From: Phaffia rhodozyma | Taxonomy: Eukaryota > Basidiomycota > Tremellomycetes > Cystofilobasidiales > Mrakiaceae | DNA: 64,000 nucleotides | Assembly (NCBI GenBank): GCA_014706385.1 | Contig: JACGZH010000004.1 | Location: 1,488,001-1,552,000 of the forward strand | Reading direction: 5' to 3' | Shown here: positions 45,104 to 57,273 of the stretch, one piece after another | How positions within the stretch are numbered: position 1 is the stretch's first letter | How the letters are laid out: each line of letters opens with the position of its first letter | Made by a program: the position numbers and the translations under genes | Notes under the pieces: generated by a model | The model's database searches: none | Told to the model about the DNA's origin: nothing | The model's input: only the letters and a program-made list of their open reading frames with translations

Positions 45104-48100
45104 TCAGATGGGTCTTTCAGGGCGGTGAACGATGAACGAGCTTTTGATTGGAGGAGATCCAGCAGCGTCGACCGGCAAGATATCCCCATAGCCTATCGAT
45201 GCCTGCTTTCCAAGTGATATGTCTGTGGGTGTCCGAGACAGTGATGTGGAAGCAGTCTGGGATTGAAAGGTTTGCCTCTTGGGCCGGATCACCTTGAAGC
45301 TTCTTACCACCGGCTGACCTTCAGAAGTAGTCGATGGTGAAGTCTCAGCAACACTTAGCCCAACGGCATTAGGTCCTGAAGGCATCTTGATCGATTCCTC
45401 TCTATTCAAGTGGGCTCGTTCCTTCGTTTTTCGGCTACCAAAGGGCCATTTAGAGGTTGCGGCTTGTCCAGGTGGAGGGGAACCCAGCTCAGAGTCGAAA
45501 TCAGAGTCAGAGATCTCGTCCTTGGGGTTGCCGGGGTTTTTTACGAACCATGAAGAACGCTTTGGTTTCTGGAAGGATTCTGCATCTTCTTCCTCATCGT
45601 CTGCTTCATTTGGAACAGGCATAGATGATATGGGTAAAGGTCTGATAGCGAAGCCGCTTTGAGAAAATGATGGATTTGATCCGGGTTGATATGACGTATT
45701 GAAAGTTCGGGACAATTGATTGTTACCTGAAAGAGCCGGCTCGCTCTTTTTTCGATAATGATCTGATGGGCGAGAGTACAGACCATGCGTTCCTGAACTA
45801 TCCGGAAGGAACATCATAGAGGACGGTGTGCCCGAGTCGGATGCGGTGGCAGACTCGTTATAGTACTGTTGGTGGCTTGTCGAGGTATCAAGAGTTTCTT
45901 GTCCGTACAATAACCCCTGGTAGGGGCCAGGAGAAGCAGGAGGAGAAGTCTGCTTCAAAGAGTATGGTGTCTCATAAGCTGCTCTTCCTCCTCTCACCAT
46001 AGAGAACCCTCGCTGAGGAAGTTGTGTGGAGGGCGAAGGAGAATCTGGCGGAACAGCTGTCGAATACTGCCTCTGATGTCGCAAAGGTGAGTACTCCGAC
46101 GAAGGTTCCGTCGTTCCTCCATAGTCGATCAAGGGCGGCGGTCTCCAGCCACCCATGATGAAACCTGTCTCGGTTTCGTTCGAGAAATCCTGAACCAATC
46201 TAGGAAAGTAGCTCGAGTCATCGGTTCCATCAAAATTGGTGGCCGGGGTACGGGCGGGGGTCATACTCATGCTCGAACGGCTAAGGTCGAGCATACCTTG
46301 CTGGCTGGGCGCTTGTGAATGTTGACTGAAGTTGTCTCCAGCTCGAGGTCGGAAACCCTGACGCCGGTTCTGACGTCTTCTACCGGAAGAACGGATCAGA
46401 CTGTCACCGCAACAGCTGGCTTTGCTAAAAGCACCGAGGATACCACTATCGTAAGGGTCGGCCGAATCATCAAAACGCGCGCGAACGATAAGTCGGACGA
46501 GAGCTTCGATAAGTTTGATGATGAGGGCGAGGAGATATAACAAAAACACAACGGCTTGAATGACCACCACAGCGTAAGCAATCCAAGTGGAAGCGAGATT
46601 TCCGATATTAATCTAAGAACAGTTAACGTTGCAATGAAGAAAAGTGGCGGATAGAATGAGCTCGTTGATTAGACCGATCTTTTCGCTACTTGGAAGAATG
46701 GTGAACTCACAGCTTGACACAAGATAAGTACTAAAATCATAGTGATTGTTCTGAGCACACCAAACATAAAACTCATAGCCCCCATACTAGCTCCCAGCCC
46801 CCATGGTAACCAAACAGCCGTCATGAGACCTACCGTGATTTCTTGAACAAGCAAGATAATCACCTGTGTTGTGCCGCTCTTCTGTCCAGCCCCAATGACA
46901 ACACCTGCTATAAAGCTGGCGGCCATGAGAACGGTCGCATATAGCTGGGAACCTTCTCCAAATACGTTGTAAAGTGGACCCAAGGCAAGAAGAGTCCGAG
47001 TAGCATCATAAAGCTTTGGCGAAGGCGTGGTAGCCAAACGATAGCTGAGGTAGACTGGGATCGCAATTAGAATCAAGATGAAGAATACGGCTGCCAGGGC
47101 AATCGAGGTAGTGGATGGAGAATTTGCTGTGGAAGCGAGGTAAAAGTGGTATGTAGTGAACGCCGTAAGAGGACCTTGGAAGAGGAGGAAGACTCTGATG
47201 AGGTTGCCTGTCGACGAAAGCCACAGCCAACAGTTCATAGTCAAGTCAGCTTGCTGTGCTTAACAGACTTGTTCTGCCCTTTGCAAAAGGGAAAATGATC
47301 AATGAACGAGCCTTGTAGAGAGCTAGCATAAAACGCGCCCACATCCCCCTTGACGCTGAACTTCCACCACTGCCTCCTTGCTGGAGACGCTACAGCCCGA
47401 TCCATCCTCCCGCCCCCTATTTTGACTGGCGACTTTCCTCTTCCTTTATGTTCGTACGCTCCTGCTTCCCCATCACCGAGCTCTCTCAACGGCCGTCCGA
47501 ACATTCCGGGAGACGTAGGCGGACTCCCAACACCTACAGACATCCCTCCTCCCTTTCTTGCCATGCTTGAATTCAAGAACGCGCCCACGCCATGTACGAC
47601 CCAGACGGCCAAGGAGATTACGATGATCGTCGCAATTGCAAGCAGAAACAAAGCTGCGCTCATCGGGAACAGATCGGTTGGCCGAATCCCGACCAGAAAC
47701 GCGTACTTGTCCATTCCAGGCGAATGGCCTCTCATGTTGAGAAACACATTAGGTAGGCTTGGATCGAGATACAACGCTGAAGATGAATTGTTCATAGTGG
47801 AGGCAAATGTCGACGGAGGGTCGTATGGTGAGCTAAGATCAAATGGGTCAACAAGTTTCGAGAAGGCATCGGTGCCTTGAGTGAAAGTTACATTTCCAAC
47901 CAAAGACGCCCAGGACCCTCGAGTTGCTATCGGGTAGACAAAGTCCGGCCAGAGAACAGCGATCTGGCTGAGGAACGAACAATACTGGATGTGATATATT
48001 ATATCTCTGAACCCAGGCGTGACTATCAGGATGAAGAGACCGTGGACGAAGTTAGACATATAGACGGATTTCCTCGTATAGAGCTCTTATGGACATAGCT

Positions 48101-49216
48101 AATAGACTCACCAAATCGAAGCAGCGACGGACTCGTCACTAGTACGTCCCCACTAACCGCACTCATCACAGCCGTCCCCAACACTCGACTCCACTTCCGC
48201 TTGACCCCGGCGGACACAGCTGCCGAGCTTGACCCTCTTCTGTCACGTCCGTGGCCTGTACCGGTCTGATGGGCCGCACTTTTGCCGACCCGCTCACTTT
48301 CACTCGTTGAAGCAGCACACCAACTTGCGAACGCTCTTCCGCCCCATAGGACCGCCCAGTAGCCTACGGCTATTCCGACGGGGATCCAGAGTACGAGCCT
48401 GTAGTACCACCCGTCAGGATAGTACGGTGTCATCTCCAACTCTACACAGGCGAGCTCATTTGGGTTAGGGTATGCAGTATCGACAATTCGGACTTGAGTT
48501 CGGAGGGTGGTGAGCGGATAGATAGAGTTGAACGGTAAACTCAGGTTGAGTGCGACCGGGCCAGAGGGAATTATACAAGTCTCCACGTCGTCTGTAGATG
48601 TTGTAGGTGCAGGAGAAGGATGAAGAGAGTAGCACAACGAAGAGGCTGAGGTCAAGACCGGGGACGATAAGAAGGTCGTGGAGGTGAACAGAGTGGCCAG
48701 CTTGTCAGTGGTGTTATCGAATCCACTGACGACCTGTTCGAAAGAACGAGGTATGGAGAGAGGGTAAGTATGAGGACCCCATTGATGTGATAGGAAACAT
48801 ATACACCAGAGGGGGAACAGCCACGGGCTTGATTCCATCCTGTCCTTGTTTCTTGAATCTCGAAAGTGAAAGCGTGACAGACTGACCTCTGAAGAGGACC
48901 CAATGAGATCGACTCGAAGAAGCTCACTCCCTGACTCCCTTTGAGGGCCCAACAAGCCATCAGAGTTCTTCCCAAACTGAAAATAACCCTGAGTGAACTG
49001 AATAGGAGAAGAGTTGATGGACGTATGACCAACACATGATGTGAGCGATAGTTCCAGCGGAGCCGCTACCACTACCCGAGGGACACCGTTCAACAGATAG
49101 ATGGAAACGATCACTAGGAATGCATGCAGGAATCGAAAGATGCTGGACGACGAGGCGAAGTGTGGTTGAGGTTGAGAGGAATTTAAACGGAAGGAGGAAG
49201 AACCCGATCGAGCCAT
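45104..49216 (-). CDS. fungal TRP/Flc-family membrane protein, about 1222 aa
   Basis: Exons: 49216-48887, 48733-48112, 48022-47312, 47207-46711, 46612-45104. The N-terminus has a signal peptide (hydrophobic FLHAFLVIVSIYLLNGV) and a lumenal/extracellular ML-like region. A membrane segment follows (LWIPVGIAVGYWAVLWGG). The TRP-like core has GFRDIIYHIQYCSFLSQIAVLW, LFPMSAALFLLAIATIIVI, LIRVFLLFQGPL, ALAAVFFILILIAIPVYL and further segments to VVVIQAVVFLLYLLALI. The last about 400 residues are a cytoplasmic Ser/Pro-rich tail. Yeast relatives (FLC1-3, YOR365C, fission yeast pkd2) act in calcium homeostasis and cell-wall integrity; the exact role here is not shown. Intron 1 (153 nt) is also open in frame, so retention would add 51 residues. 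Intron 3 has a GC donor. Confidence 0.82.
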
Positions 49217-49878
49217 AACTTTGTTGGATCGACTGGAGGGGGAACAAGAAAGACAATATGTTCTTCTAGACGAGCTTGGCCTGGTACGTTCTACAAGAAA
49301 CGGTGGCTGGCCGGCATGGAAAAGCAGAGACAGACGAAAGCTAGTTTCTAGCTGGGTGAGAAGGAGGCGATGTCGGGGCAAATTATGGGTCGAGTTAGGC
49401 TCGTTAGCTGGTCGGAAGAATACAAGCTACGACTAACTTTCGCGTAACATATATACACAAACCACGTCATACAAATCGGTATTCAGAAAGCAACTCATGG
49501 CATCAGTTTGAGAAACCAGTAAACTTTCGAGCAGACTTACACCTATATAGATAGAACTTGGAAAAGAAGAACAAGAAGAAGAGATAGAACGGAAGAGTAA
49601 AGAGACAGAAGAGAAAGGCAGAAAGGAGAAAGGAGAAAGGAGAAAAGAAAAAGAAGAGAGAAGGAAGCATAGATCTCGGGTCATGAGAAAATATATGCAT
49701 ACGACGGAGGGCGAGCACAACGGCAAGAGAGGCAAAATAGAGAAGAACGCGCGAAGGATAGAAGACACAACAAAGAAAGCAGGGAAATCGAAAAGGAAAA
49801 TAAGGATACGTGGCACATCTCGAAAGGTATTCAATTTGAAATGTAAACCAGACAGGAGGAAGGCTTTTCTTCCCTCTC
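49217..49878. other. intergenic between TRP-like and cyclin genes
   Basis: This is the upstream region of the TRP-like gene and the 3' flank of the cyclin gene, both minus. It is purine-rich on the plus strand around 49560-49680. In-frame upstream extension of the TRP frame to 49381 exists, but the signal peptide favours the ATG at 49216. Confidence 0.45.
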
Positions 49879-51362
49879 TCAAGCACACCCCATCTCCCAT
49901 CTAGCTCGTTTCCACTCTGCCTCGATCTCATTATCCGGGGCTCTCCTTTTGCCGGCACATTTTCCTCTCGGCCACGTGGCACCACCACCACCTCGTCGAG
50001 GACCGTCAATGAAGGTCTGTCCGCTGCTGGGAGTTCGCAAGAGCTCATCCTCGGAAGAGCTTGAACCATCCCCAGTCGACAAGCTCGGAGCATCCTCATC
50101 TTCGTCCGAATCTTGTGAATCCACTTCCGAGGCCTTGATCTCGAGCGAAATGAGTGGAGGGGCAGCGATGGCATATAAAGCGTCTTGGATGTTAGCAGGC
50201 GAAACGCAATCCACAACCTGGGTGGATTGAGACACAGAATCTCGTCCAACCCAAAGCGACCACGAGAGTAGGTTGCCCAACTCGGTCTCACCCGTAGAAA
50301 TCTCTTGAATCTGAGGTTTCATTCGGATTCGACAGTGATTCTTGATAGATCAGTCACAAGCAAGGAGCAGATGGATCGAAAGTAAAGCAAGATAGACATA
50401 CTTCTAGGCCAGAGAGCTTCTTCCAAGCTTTGTTGGAGTACACCCGGTCGTGCAAGAACTTTTGGGCGAGAACAAGCGAGGACAAAAAGGTCCGTCTTGG
50501 GCAGCCGAGAGTACCTTGCTTCGCACCGGGAGTAGACAACAAACTTTGAGCTCGCTGAGATTTCAACCGTAGATCCGTCTGTTAGACCAAAACGACATAC
50601 TATCCAACCGAGGTAACGCCATGAAGGGTCGAAACATACCTCGAGATACCAGCGAGCAGCCCGAAGCGTTCCACAGTTGGAACGGCTTCGGCGAAGGATC
50701 TCATTAACAAACGTTCGGAGAGGAATTGCCTCGTTGTCTTCCGAAGAAGAAACGGAGCACTCGGACGAGGCTGGCCAGATGGAAAGAAGAAGGTCGATAG
50801 TAGAATCTAAAGACCAGGAATTGGTCAGAAAGATCAATAATAATCAACCTCTGCAAAAATTCAAGCGATCCATCTGGCACGAGCATCACACAGATCCCCA
50901 TCTCCACCAGACACAGAGTCGACGAAGAGAAAGATACTCACCAACAAGCCTGTCAGCCTCTTCCTTCTTTCCACATCGCTCGTGGACCGCGGCTGATCCA
51001 GCTGATCCTTCAGACGGACTCTTTCTCAGGTCTTGTGAATCGACTGAGGAAAAGGACGAGTGAGAGGCGAGCGCGGTAAGCTGTCGAGGCCGGTAAGGTC
51101 GCTGCTGCAGGGATTGCACAGGTTGAGCGAGGGGGATAGGTTGTCGATGTTTGGGCCACTGACACTTTGGGGGTTGATCAAGTGCAGAAGGCAAAGACTG
51201 GGTGATAAAGGGGACTGAGTTCGAAGAAGAAGAAGAAGACGACAAAAGAGCGCGATTGGCCTCGTCCCCAGAAAGGGTCAAGGCCGGTACGGTGGATCGC
51301 CACTGATCGATATCAATCCGATGCTGGGACGACGTAGAAGATAAGGGGCGAAAGGCCGTCAT
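49879..51362 (-). CDS. Pho85-type (Pcl1/2-like) cyclin, 398 aa, 4 exons
   Basis: Exons: 51362-50942, 50806-50640, 50578-50402, 50310-49879; the sum is in frame. The cyclin box spans about residues 140-270: LLLSIWPASS, LRTFVNEILRRSRSNCGTL, ARWYLE, CPRRTFLSSLVLAQKFLHDR, YSNKAWKKLSGLE, ISTGETELGNLLSW and LWVGRD. This is the pattern of PCL-type cyclins that activate the Pho85/CDK5-like kinase in G1 and phosphate signalling. The 140 N-terminal residues and the C-terminal about 130 residues are Ser/Glu-rich and low in complexity, including an acidic SQDSDEDEDAPS block; phosphorylation or proteolysis control is plausible. Confidence 0.82.
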
Positions 51363-52734
51363 CTTTGAAGGGAGAAGAAAGAAGGGATGGAAGGTTCTTC
51401 TTCTCTTGAGGGGATGCGACTATAAAAGAGACCTTCTTCTAAGCCGAGCGAGGCTAGGGCTGAGGTGGAAGGGGTTTGTTTGAAGGGGGGAGGGTGTTTA
51501 GTGGGGAGAATCAGGATGGCGAAAGTAGGGCGGAGAAGATATGTTGAAAGTTTTAAGGAGAAGAGTGTGAACGAGAGGGACGGATGGGTTGCGAAAAAAG
51601 TGTTTGTTAGCAAAGAGCTTTGTGTGAACAAAAAGTTGGATTGAAGAGTGTAGAATTGATTGGCCAGTGGCGTCGGTTTAGAGTCAGGTGGTGTTTTGGT
51701 TGTAGTGATAGTAGTAGTAGTGGCGTTCGATAAGGCAGCAGCAGTTGTCAAGACGGATTGGTTGTTCAATAATCTAATGGAAGAAAGACGCAACAATGGT
51801 GAAAGAGGTAGAGTTGAGCTGAACGATAGACTTCTTGACGGTGGCAACGGCGACGGTAGCAGGGGCAAAAGCGGTAGTATCCCGATGGGCAAACATGTTG
51901 GGCGATAAGCGAACGGTGGTGGTGGGAAGTGTGGAGGTGGGATCTGTCGGACCGTCACTTCCAATAGAAAGAAGATGTGGATGGCCTGAGAGAATTCTTA
52001 GGAGTAGAAGAGATGATAGGAGAAGACAGTAGAGAGGATGTATTGTCTGTCGTCGTCGTCGTCTTTTATTCGTCCGACGTCTTCTACAACGAGGGAGAGA
52101 AAGGAAAGAAGAAGAAAGACAGGCAACAAGGTGGTGGCTGGGATGTAGGTGGGGTCTGTCGTTATATTTAAATACTTGAATTCTATATAAGTGTACTTAG
52201 GTAGGAATAGCAAGGGGCAAACAAGGGTCTAGCCTCTGAATGACTCCCATCGCGGAATATTCTTTTCCTTCTCTCCTTGCGCGCGGCACTTGCGCAGGAG
52301 AAACCCAAGTCATTTCTCTCCCCATGGCGTTATCCTTTAACCCTCAGCGGTTAGATCTGGGTTGTGGACTCGTTTGGTCTATTTGATGTCCAGATCCATC
52401 TCATCCAACGATTCATCCATCGGCCGAATGGAATATACTCAGGTCTGTACATAATGACTTGCCTTGGGTTGCTCATTCTTCAGTCAAGTCATACAATACG
52501 CACATCTGCTCTCGTCTCGGTGTCTCTTCTTCCTCTAAATTGAGTTCATTCATAGCCGTGCAATCGTATGTCACGTTCACTACAGGTCTCGGTTGATTGT
52601 CGAATATTCTTGCAAGTTCATGTACTGTACATTCGACATATGACGTGCACACATACACATAAACATATGCCCTCTTTCTATCCAATCTTTCTTTTTTTCT
52701 TCCTTACTTTTCAGATGAGACACAGTCATCGAGA
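51363..52734. promoter_or_regulatory. cyclin upstream region
   Basis: About 1.4 kb separates the cyclin start from a TTC microsatellite and the 3' end of SEY1. Several frames are open over 51360-52170, but they are proline/serine- or glycine/valine-rich low complexity and the longest lacks an ATG at its start. I regard this as promoter and leader sequence. Confidence 0.4.
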
Positions 52735-52784
52735 ATTTCTTCTTCTTCTTCTTCTTCTTCTTCTTCTTCTTCTTCTTCTTCTTC
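52735..52784. repeat. (TTC)n microsatellite, about 16 units
   Basis: Uninterrupted TTC triplets form the longest simple repeat in the window. It lies about 130 bp beyond the SEY1 stop codon. Confidence 0.95.
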
Positions 52785-52915
52785 ATTTGATACTTCCTGA
52801 TTAAACCTACAGTTTACTTCTCCAAGTATGCACCGTCCTGTACGAGGAAGATAAAAGACACGACAGAATACGAGAAGAGGGAGGAAGTTCAGTCATAAGC
52901 TTGAAACCCGTCGGG

Positions 52916-55900
52916 TCATGGCCGACCCCAAGACACAAACACACATACCGGGCCACTTTTCAAGCCCTCCGCATTCTCGACCGCAGGCACCAAAATCGGC
53001 TCTCGTCGTTTTTTTACCGAAGCGGTCTGGTTATGAGCTCCCGGTCGGCTCGCACTATGGGCGTCCTCGGAAAATATCTCCTTCATCTTCTCCACTCCAA
53101 GCCGTTGAACCTGAGTTGATACCATTTTTTGAGCCAAAGTGTCAGCCACGCCATCCCTTTACGTTGTTCGCCATACCCAAAGTGGAATACAAAGAAACCT
53201 GCGAACCTCCTTGTACACGGCCGTCACAACCTGAACGAGAGGTCCAGAGAGTCCAAACTTATGCACAAAGTATGCAGACACGATCAATATGAGCAACGTC
53301 GAGAAGTACAACGGATTTGTGATCACCGCCATGAACTCGTTGAATCTGTTCATGTTTTTAATAAAAGATATATATACGCCACACAAGTCAGAACGTTTGA
53401 CGTTGTCAAAAATCGAAACAGATGAACGTACCCAAGGAAACACAACGCTCCCCAAACCCAAACTGGGATCATCGCTCGGCTCACCACCATACTCCTCTTG
53501 GCTTCCACATACAGCGCATCCGCCTCCCGCCGGAACTTTGTCTCTAAGTCGGCCTCCTTCGTCGGTGTCAAAATCGAGAGCGAGTTCTCAAAATCAAATT
53601 CTGCGTCCGGATCAGACAGCGATGACGCCGGACTGTCCGACGAGATGTTAGAAGGTAACAGCGACGGTGCCGTCGGCAATATCCGGGCATACAATGGAAG
53701 CAAAACAAGCGTCTGAACAGTCATCCAGCTTCAGTCCCGGGTATCTATCGAGAGATCTAGCTATTGCCCTAGTGAACGGTCAAAGGAGAGAAAAGACTGA
53801 CCTCTTCCTTTGCTTTCTTGAACGCGTCATCTATGTCATCCTCAGGTTTCCAAACCCTCGGCACACCAGCGGCGTCGTATCTGAATCGTTCCTCGAACGC
53901 CACCCGGAGCTTACTCAAAAGAACAGTCTCGCTCGTCTGTTCGTCCACCTTGGACCGAAGCGCTTGCCATGCGCGCCGGCGAAGCGTCGATAACGATGCC
54001 GTATTCTCAGATGATGTGCAATTGAAGCCTATGAGGATGTAAAACGAAAGCAGTGAGCGACTGATGTTCAGACAGCTATTTGATGAAACCGTGCTTACTC
54101 TTTGCCTTGGTCAGGTAGGTTGATTCAGCCCGCTCGAGTGTTTCAGAAAATTGAGAAAGAATCTTGTCCCACATCTGGGGAGTGGGCTTATTGAGCAAAA
54201 ATTCGATTGGCTCGGCTAATTGCTTTTTGATATTTCTCTATATTAATCCATTGGATGACAAGGGATTAACAAGGATATGCACTCAAATCGGCTATACGTT
54301 TGAGTTTCACCAAGGGGCATAAACAGAGTGGACATACCTCAATCGAATTGACCATCCTCTTTGTCTCATCAAATCGGCATTGGTCTCCGATTAGAGTAAT
54401 GTCCTCCTTTAGCAACGCAAACTCGTCGTCGTACTGCCAATCAGTATCATCTAGCCTGACCTCTGTATCATTAGCGCACACGTATACAAGGACCATCTGT
54501 CAGCGCTGAATTGGATTCTGCAAGCTGAAGTATGAGGTGTGAGTATTCAGACTGACCTTCGGCTCCTTCTCGGAAAGTATTTTCTGCCCGCTCTCTGCTT
54601 GTCTGGACGACCGCACCAAAATCGTACTCTTTACCCTTGAGCGCTTCTTCAATCCCCTGCTTGAAGTCGCGGACGACCACTTTGTGCAAATTCTTAACGT
54701 GCCCAAGGAACAAAGGTGAAAGACTAGAGTCGAGCGACTGGATGAGATCGATCCGCTTGCGTTGATAGACTCCAACGTGGTATCGAGACGCGTCTCGGTC
54801 GAAATGCGCTGATTATACGACGAACAATGGCCAACGAAACAATCAGCTTACTGAACTGACAGATGATGAAGACAACATCAAGCAGTTTTAGGAACTAACC
54901 CAATGCAGCTTGCTTCCAGCTTGACATCAATAATCCTAACCCATCGACCACATTACCACTCTCAACCTGCCTTCGGATAGTCTTTACTGATGACAGAAAC
55001 GCCTCGGTTGCCACCGCAGCGATTTCGTCGCACCGGAACTGGGCGAGTAGCTCTTGCTGTGTAGGGATATCTAAATCCGCATTCGATTGGACTTGATCCT
55101 GTTGAGCAAGAGAGGACAAAAAGCAACATGCGGTCCGCTTGATGAGTAAATCCCGGCCATAACAAGTTTGTCACGATCGTATAAGACGAATGGCTCACCC
55201 AAATACCCTCCATGTAGAACGCCACACCATCCGCCGGGATCCGCTTATGGTAAATAGGTTTAAAGACATAGTCCTCTCTAGATTGGTCTAGGAATCGGCC
55301 TCGAAGATCGGACACGGCCTCCTCAAATTGAGTGGGCATAAGTACTTTGTGGGGAAGGGTAGTGAATGCTAGATCAAAGTAATCGGTCAGAAGGCTAGAC
55401 TCGAGAGCTTCGGGCTGAATATCAAGGATGATGATAGACCACAGAATATCAGTTATAGGCTAGTTAAGTGAATAGATGCAAAAACTGACCTTGGATAAAG
55501 AGTGCCAGATCTTCTCCATATCTTGTCGGAGTGTGGCCTCCAAGTTGAGCAATGGAGTGGAGCCAACGTGGTCTCGAATGACGAACATAAGCAATGTCTT
55601 TTCTTTGCCACTACAGCGATGATCATATGAAGCCACATGTTAATGAGGCTGATTTTCTTTCTAGACCATGCAGGATGTACATAACCTTGCTTACCTTCCT
55701 CGAGAAGTACCAAACAAGCCAAGATTGACTTCGAACACTGTCTTGAGAAGTCCCATGTTTGCCCCTTGATAAAGACCGCTGTTTGTGAAATAGAGTAAGT
55801 TCCATTAACACCTTCTTAATCTTTCGAGAACGGATAAAAGGATACGTTGACGCACACTTGGTGTTCCCACAGATTGATGAGGAGAACTTCGGAGGATGCC

Positions 55901-56895
55901 AACGAGAAGAGAGCAGACTTGCGCTCGAAGTCCTACAAGAGTAGTGTACGAATTGTTAGGGCCCTCTCGATTAGACAGGAAAGAGAACAACTGACCTGAT
56001 CTTCTCCTCTTTCTCTGCCATCTGTTCCCTCGACATCCATCACCATGATTGGTCCGTCTTTCGCCTTGCACATCCAGATGCCTTGAAGGATTATTCAAAG
56101 AGAGAAAAAAGACAAGATGAGAAAACTTCAGAAGCCAGGAAATCTCAAAGTCGCGCGCGCGAAATGAGCGCGCGTACCTTTCGTGGTTTGTTTTCTCGCC
56201 TTCTCGTCCATTACATCGAACGTTGTGCCAAACAGTCTGTTTAGTAGTGTGCCTGAAAGTTTTTCCCCAAGATTTGGAAGCAAGTTTCAAATCAGGATGA
56301 TGTTATGAATCAGTCTTACTTAGACAGAGCCAGATGTATTCCATGAGTTGTGGTCCAACCAGATACGAACTCTTTCCAGTTGACTGAGATCCAAAGACGG
56401 AGACAACGTCATAACCAAACCCTTTGTTGACCAGACCCCATCGGCTGATAGCAGGCGTCAGTTCCTTACTGTATAACAGAAGTTTGGGGTCGTCAGGATG
56501 TATGAGATATGGACAAGAGGATGGTCAATATAAGTACGAGACGATGAATAAGATGAACGTGGGATTATGAACGTCGAGTTCGCACTCGAGTCCAATTCAA
56601 TATACAAGACGGTATCCGATCTTAGACTTGAGTAGTGAACTTGCCTAAACACTTTATCTTCGTCGATGATCTGTATTCTTTCTTTGCTGCTCTTCTCTTC
56701 CATGAACGGCTTGGTATCGGTCGATAGTGATGCTGATGACTGTGTTGATGGTGGAGTACCATCCTCCCCGGTCAGGGACGCTTTAGCTTGCTGAATGGCC
56801 TCTTTAGCTTCTGCAGATGCGTTTGAAAGGACGTTCTGGAGTTCTTGAGATCCCTCTGAGAGAATTTGTTGAGAGGACGAGATGTTCATCTCCAT
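52916..56895 (-). CDS. SEY1: SEY1/RHD3-type dynamin-like GTPase of the ER, 872 aa, 16 exons
   Basis: Exons: 56895-56645, 56468-56371, 56252-56178, 56081-55996, 55932-55856, 55778-55695, 55610-55490, 55414-55199, 55098-54900, 54808-54557, 54462-54338, 54237-54099, 54028-53802, 53712-53432, 53345-53199, 53156-52916. The GTPase domain has P-loop GSQSTGKS (110-117), [31 protein letters not shown] (G3) and LLMFVIRDH (G4 RD type). A long helical middle follows ([27 protein letters not shown]). Two membrane segments (about 728-744 and 752-772) form the hairpin typical of atlastin-like proteins, then a cytosolic tail. Family members fuse ER tubules. Intron 1 uses AG/GCAAGT, a GC donor. The promoter is shared with MTO1. 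Confidence 0.93.
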
Positions 56896-57273
56896 GTCGG
56901 GCGATGAAAAGGACGAAATGTTTGGAATTTGATGAAGAAAAAGAGAAGAAGTTCAGATAGAATTGTCGATGGGGGAGAGAAAGTAAGAGAAGATAGATGG
57001 AGGAAGGCGTATGGTTACGCGTGTGATCACGCGTGTGGTAACCGATATGAATAAACACGTGATCTGTGTTACCGTGTTCATAGGCTACTTCCAAATCTGG
57101 GACTTGACCCAAGAGAATGGTGACTAACCGGCGTATCCACTTACCGCTCGTTTTTTTTCTACTCTCATTTCGACAACTTTCTTGATCAGCCACTCCTTAC
57201 AGTTTCGTTGTCGGTCTCTCCTCTCTTTCGTTTTTCTTTTCTCTTCCTACACCCAGGAAGGTTTCTTTCAGGG
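56896..57273. promoter_or_regulatory. bidirectional SEY1/MTO1-SUV3 promoter
   Basis: The 378-bp divergent intergenic region contains two ACGCGT boxes (57017-57022, 57029-57034) inside an imperfect palindrome 57013-57043, and one CACGTG (57056-57061). ACGCGT is the MBF (MCB) site in yeasts and CACGTG is bound by bHLH factors such as Cbf1 or Pho4; use of either site here is inference. Confidence 0.55.

Noticed and set aside
49503..50291. 262-codon minus-strand frame
   Set aside because: It overlaps the last cyclin exon in another frame; the cyclin frame carries the conserved cyclin box.
51359..51964. 201-codon minus-strand frame overlapping the cyclin start by 4 nt, like an upstream ORF
   Set aside because: It has no ATG at its start and is proline/leucine/serine low complexity; the overlap is probably chance.
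52580..52786. Lysine-homopolymer frame across the TTC repeat
   Set aside because: Product of the microsatellite only.
56150..56177. GC-rich alternating CG palindrome-like stretch
   Set aside because: It lies within SEY1 intron 3 and is short; no function can be argued from sequence alone.
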